Source: Pseudomonadota bacterium
GTDB lineage: Bacteria > Pseudomonadota > Alphaproteobacteria > Rhizobiales > Beijerinckiaceae
Assembly (NCBI GenBank): GCA_021780015.1
Contig: JAJXZN010000317.1
Span: 1-6,962 of the forward strand
Reading direction: 5' to 3'
DNA length: 6,962 bases
Within the stretch, counting starts at the first letter, position 1, and each line of letters begins with the position of its first letter. Positions 6,519-6,962 of the stretch are shown in pieces. The position numbers were made by a program, and so were the translations under genes. Under the pieces are notes generated by a model. The model did not search any database. It was not told the origin of the DNA and saw only the letters and a list, made by a program, of their open reading frames with translations.

Positions 6519-6533
6519 TTTCGCAGTGCGAAA
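6519..6533 (+). repeat. Short hairpin upstream of the lone receiver gene
   Basis: TTTCGC (6519-6524) and GCGAAA (6528-6533) are perfect complements around the 3-base loop AGT. It ends 49 bases before the ATG, so it would lie in the leader if transcription starts further upstream. No T run follows, so it is not an intrinsic terminator on the plus strand. Confidence 0.35.
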
Positions 6534-6571
6534 CCTTTCAGGCTGCGTTTGGTTAAACAATCATCCAAAGC

Positions 6572-6576
6572 GGAGG
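6572..6576 (+). promoter_or_regulatory. Strong ribosome binding site fixing the lone receiver start
   Basis: GGAGG (6572-6576, within GGAGGTG) lies 6 bases before the ATG at 6583. This decides for that ATG over the in-frame GTG at 6526, which would add 19 residues unlike a receiver N-terminus. Confidence 0.8.
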
Positions 6577-6582
6577 TGCCGA

Positions 6583-6945
6583 ATGAAAAAACTGCGCATT
6601 CTCATTGTTGAGGACGATGTCATGGCCAGGATGGCGCTGGAGACTATTCTGACGGACATAGCGCCGGTGGCCGTGATCGCCCAACGTTCGGTGCGCGACG
6701 CGACTGGCATCCTCGGCGAAAGGTTCGATTTCGCCTTCCTCGACACCGAGGTCGCCGATGGCGAGACATTCGGCTTGGCTTATGCGCTCGCGGCGCGGGG
6801 CGTGCCCTTCGCGTTCATGACTGACCGGCGCCGGGATGAGTTGCCGTGGGCTTGGCTCAGCCATCCCGTCATCGCGAAGCCGCCGCGCCGCGCCGCCGTG
6901 CGCCAAGCCCTGCTGCACGCCGAAGATTATCCTTTGGTCGCCTAA
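6583..6945 (+). CDS. Stand-alone receiver-domain response regulator (CheY-like, no output domain)
   Basis: The 120-residue protein is a single receiver domain with no DNA-binding or enzyme part. Beta strand 1 ends in ILIVEDD (E10, D11, D12), the phosphoacceptor is D54 in AFLDTEV, T80 ends strand 4 (FAFMT), and the conserved lysine-proline is K99-P100 (VIAKPP). All residues needed for phosphorylation are therefore present. The pattern FLDTEV-ADGETF-LAYALAARGVPFAFMT resembles rhizobial single-domain regulators that act as phosphate shuttles or sinks, or through protein contact. The start ATG has GGAGG 6 bases upstream. It lies about 0.6 kb beyond the kinase-LuxR pair on the same strand, separated by the minus-strand small gene, so it is transcribed on its own and a link to that pair is only suggested by position. 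Only 17 bases follow its stop within the window. Confidence 0.88.
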   Translation: MKKLRILIVEDDVMARMALETILTDIAPVAVIAQRSVRDATGILGERFDFAFLDTEVADGETFGLAYALAARGVPFAFMTDRRRDELPWAWLSHPVIAKPPRRAAVRQALLHAEDYPLVA

Positions 6946-6962
6946 TCAGGGCGCCATCGCCG

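Larger units (their letters stand above)
6235..6582. other. Divergent intergenic region (348 bases) between the small gene and the lone receiver
   Basis: No convincing gene lies here. It is visibly more AT-rich than the genes in its left half and should hold the promoters of both flanking genes, which point away from each other. Seen directly: a 13-base palindrome at 6301-6313, an 8-base palindrome CAAATTTG at 6326-6333, a related CCAATTTG at 6344-6351, and a hairpin TTTCGC-AGT-GCGAAA at 6519-6533. I could not find a convincing -35/-10 pair for either gene. A minus-strand reading frame across most of the region starts with TTG, lacks a ribosome binding site and resembles no protein I know. 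Confidence 0.6.

Noticed and set aside
6231..6560. A 109-codon minus-strand frame across the divergent intergenic region, overlapping the small gene start
   Set aside because: TTG start without a ribosome binding site, no recognisable sequence, and it covers the AT-rich likely promoter region with palindromes. The small gene has its own strong ribosome binding site inside it.
3703..6945. A complete novel defence, secretion or biosynthetic system
   Set aside because: The genes beyond rnj are standard two-component parts and one small exported protein. No nuclease, toxin, transporter or enzyme partner is present in the window to support a new system.

Overview
The window is chromosomal DNA from a high-GC (roughly 60% or more by eye) alphaproteobacterium, most likely of the order Hyphomicrobiales (Rhizobiales). 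The support for this is the gene order nuoN, birA, rnj on one strand, which I know as a conserved block in that order, and the style of the two-component proteins. A family such as Beijerinckiaceae or Methylocystaceae would fit, but that is a guess. There are seven genes: one cut off at the left edge and six complete. I see no tRNA, rRNA, insertion sequence, CRISPR array or phage gene.

Bases 1-3588 are a compact housekeeping operon. It holds the 3' three quarters of nuoN (membrane subunit of respiratory complex I), then birA (biotin protein ligase, TTG start only 3 bases after the nuoN stop and in the same frame), then rnj (ribonuclease J, all metal-binding motifs present). A hairpin followed by a T run at 3631-3665 is a likely terminator for this block. 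In many relatives rnj is followed by mce, a DUF1467 gene and proS, and some carry coaX between birA and rnj. Neither arrangement is present here.

Bases 3589-5955 are a signalling module on the same strand. It has a soluble hybrid histidine kinase with a coiled-coil N-terminus, no transmembrane segment and a C-terminal receiver domain, followed by a NarL/FixJ-type response regulator with a LuxR helix-turn-helix. The kinase resembles the NahK/ErcS'-like hybrid kinases that are usually paired with LuxR-type regulators. A sigma70-like promoter candidate for the kinase lies just before the terminator-like hairpin, so the hairpin would sit at the start of the kinase leader RNA.

Bases 5956-6962 contain a small minus-strand gene for an exported, two-cysteine protein of unknown function that converges on the LuxR gene. 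A 348-base non-coding region with palindromes follows, and then a plus-strand stand-alone receiver-domain protein. The three regulators together offer five candidate phosphorylation sites or domains: the kinase histidine, its own receiver, the LuxR receiver, and the lone receiver with its own aspartate, plus DNA output through LuxR. Whether they form one relay is inference from proximity. I found no convincing evidence of a wholly new biological system. The most interesting items are the kinase leader, the sensor-less kinase with its neighbouring receivers, and the small exported protein.
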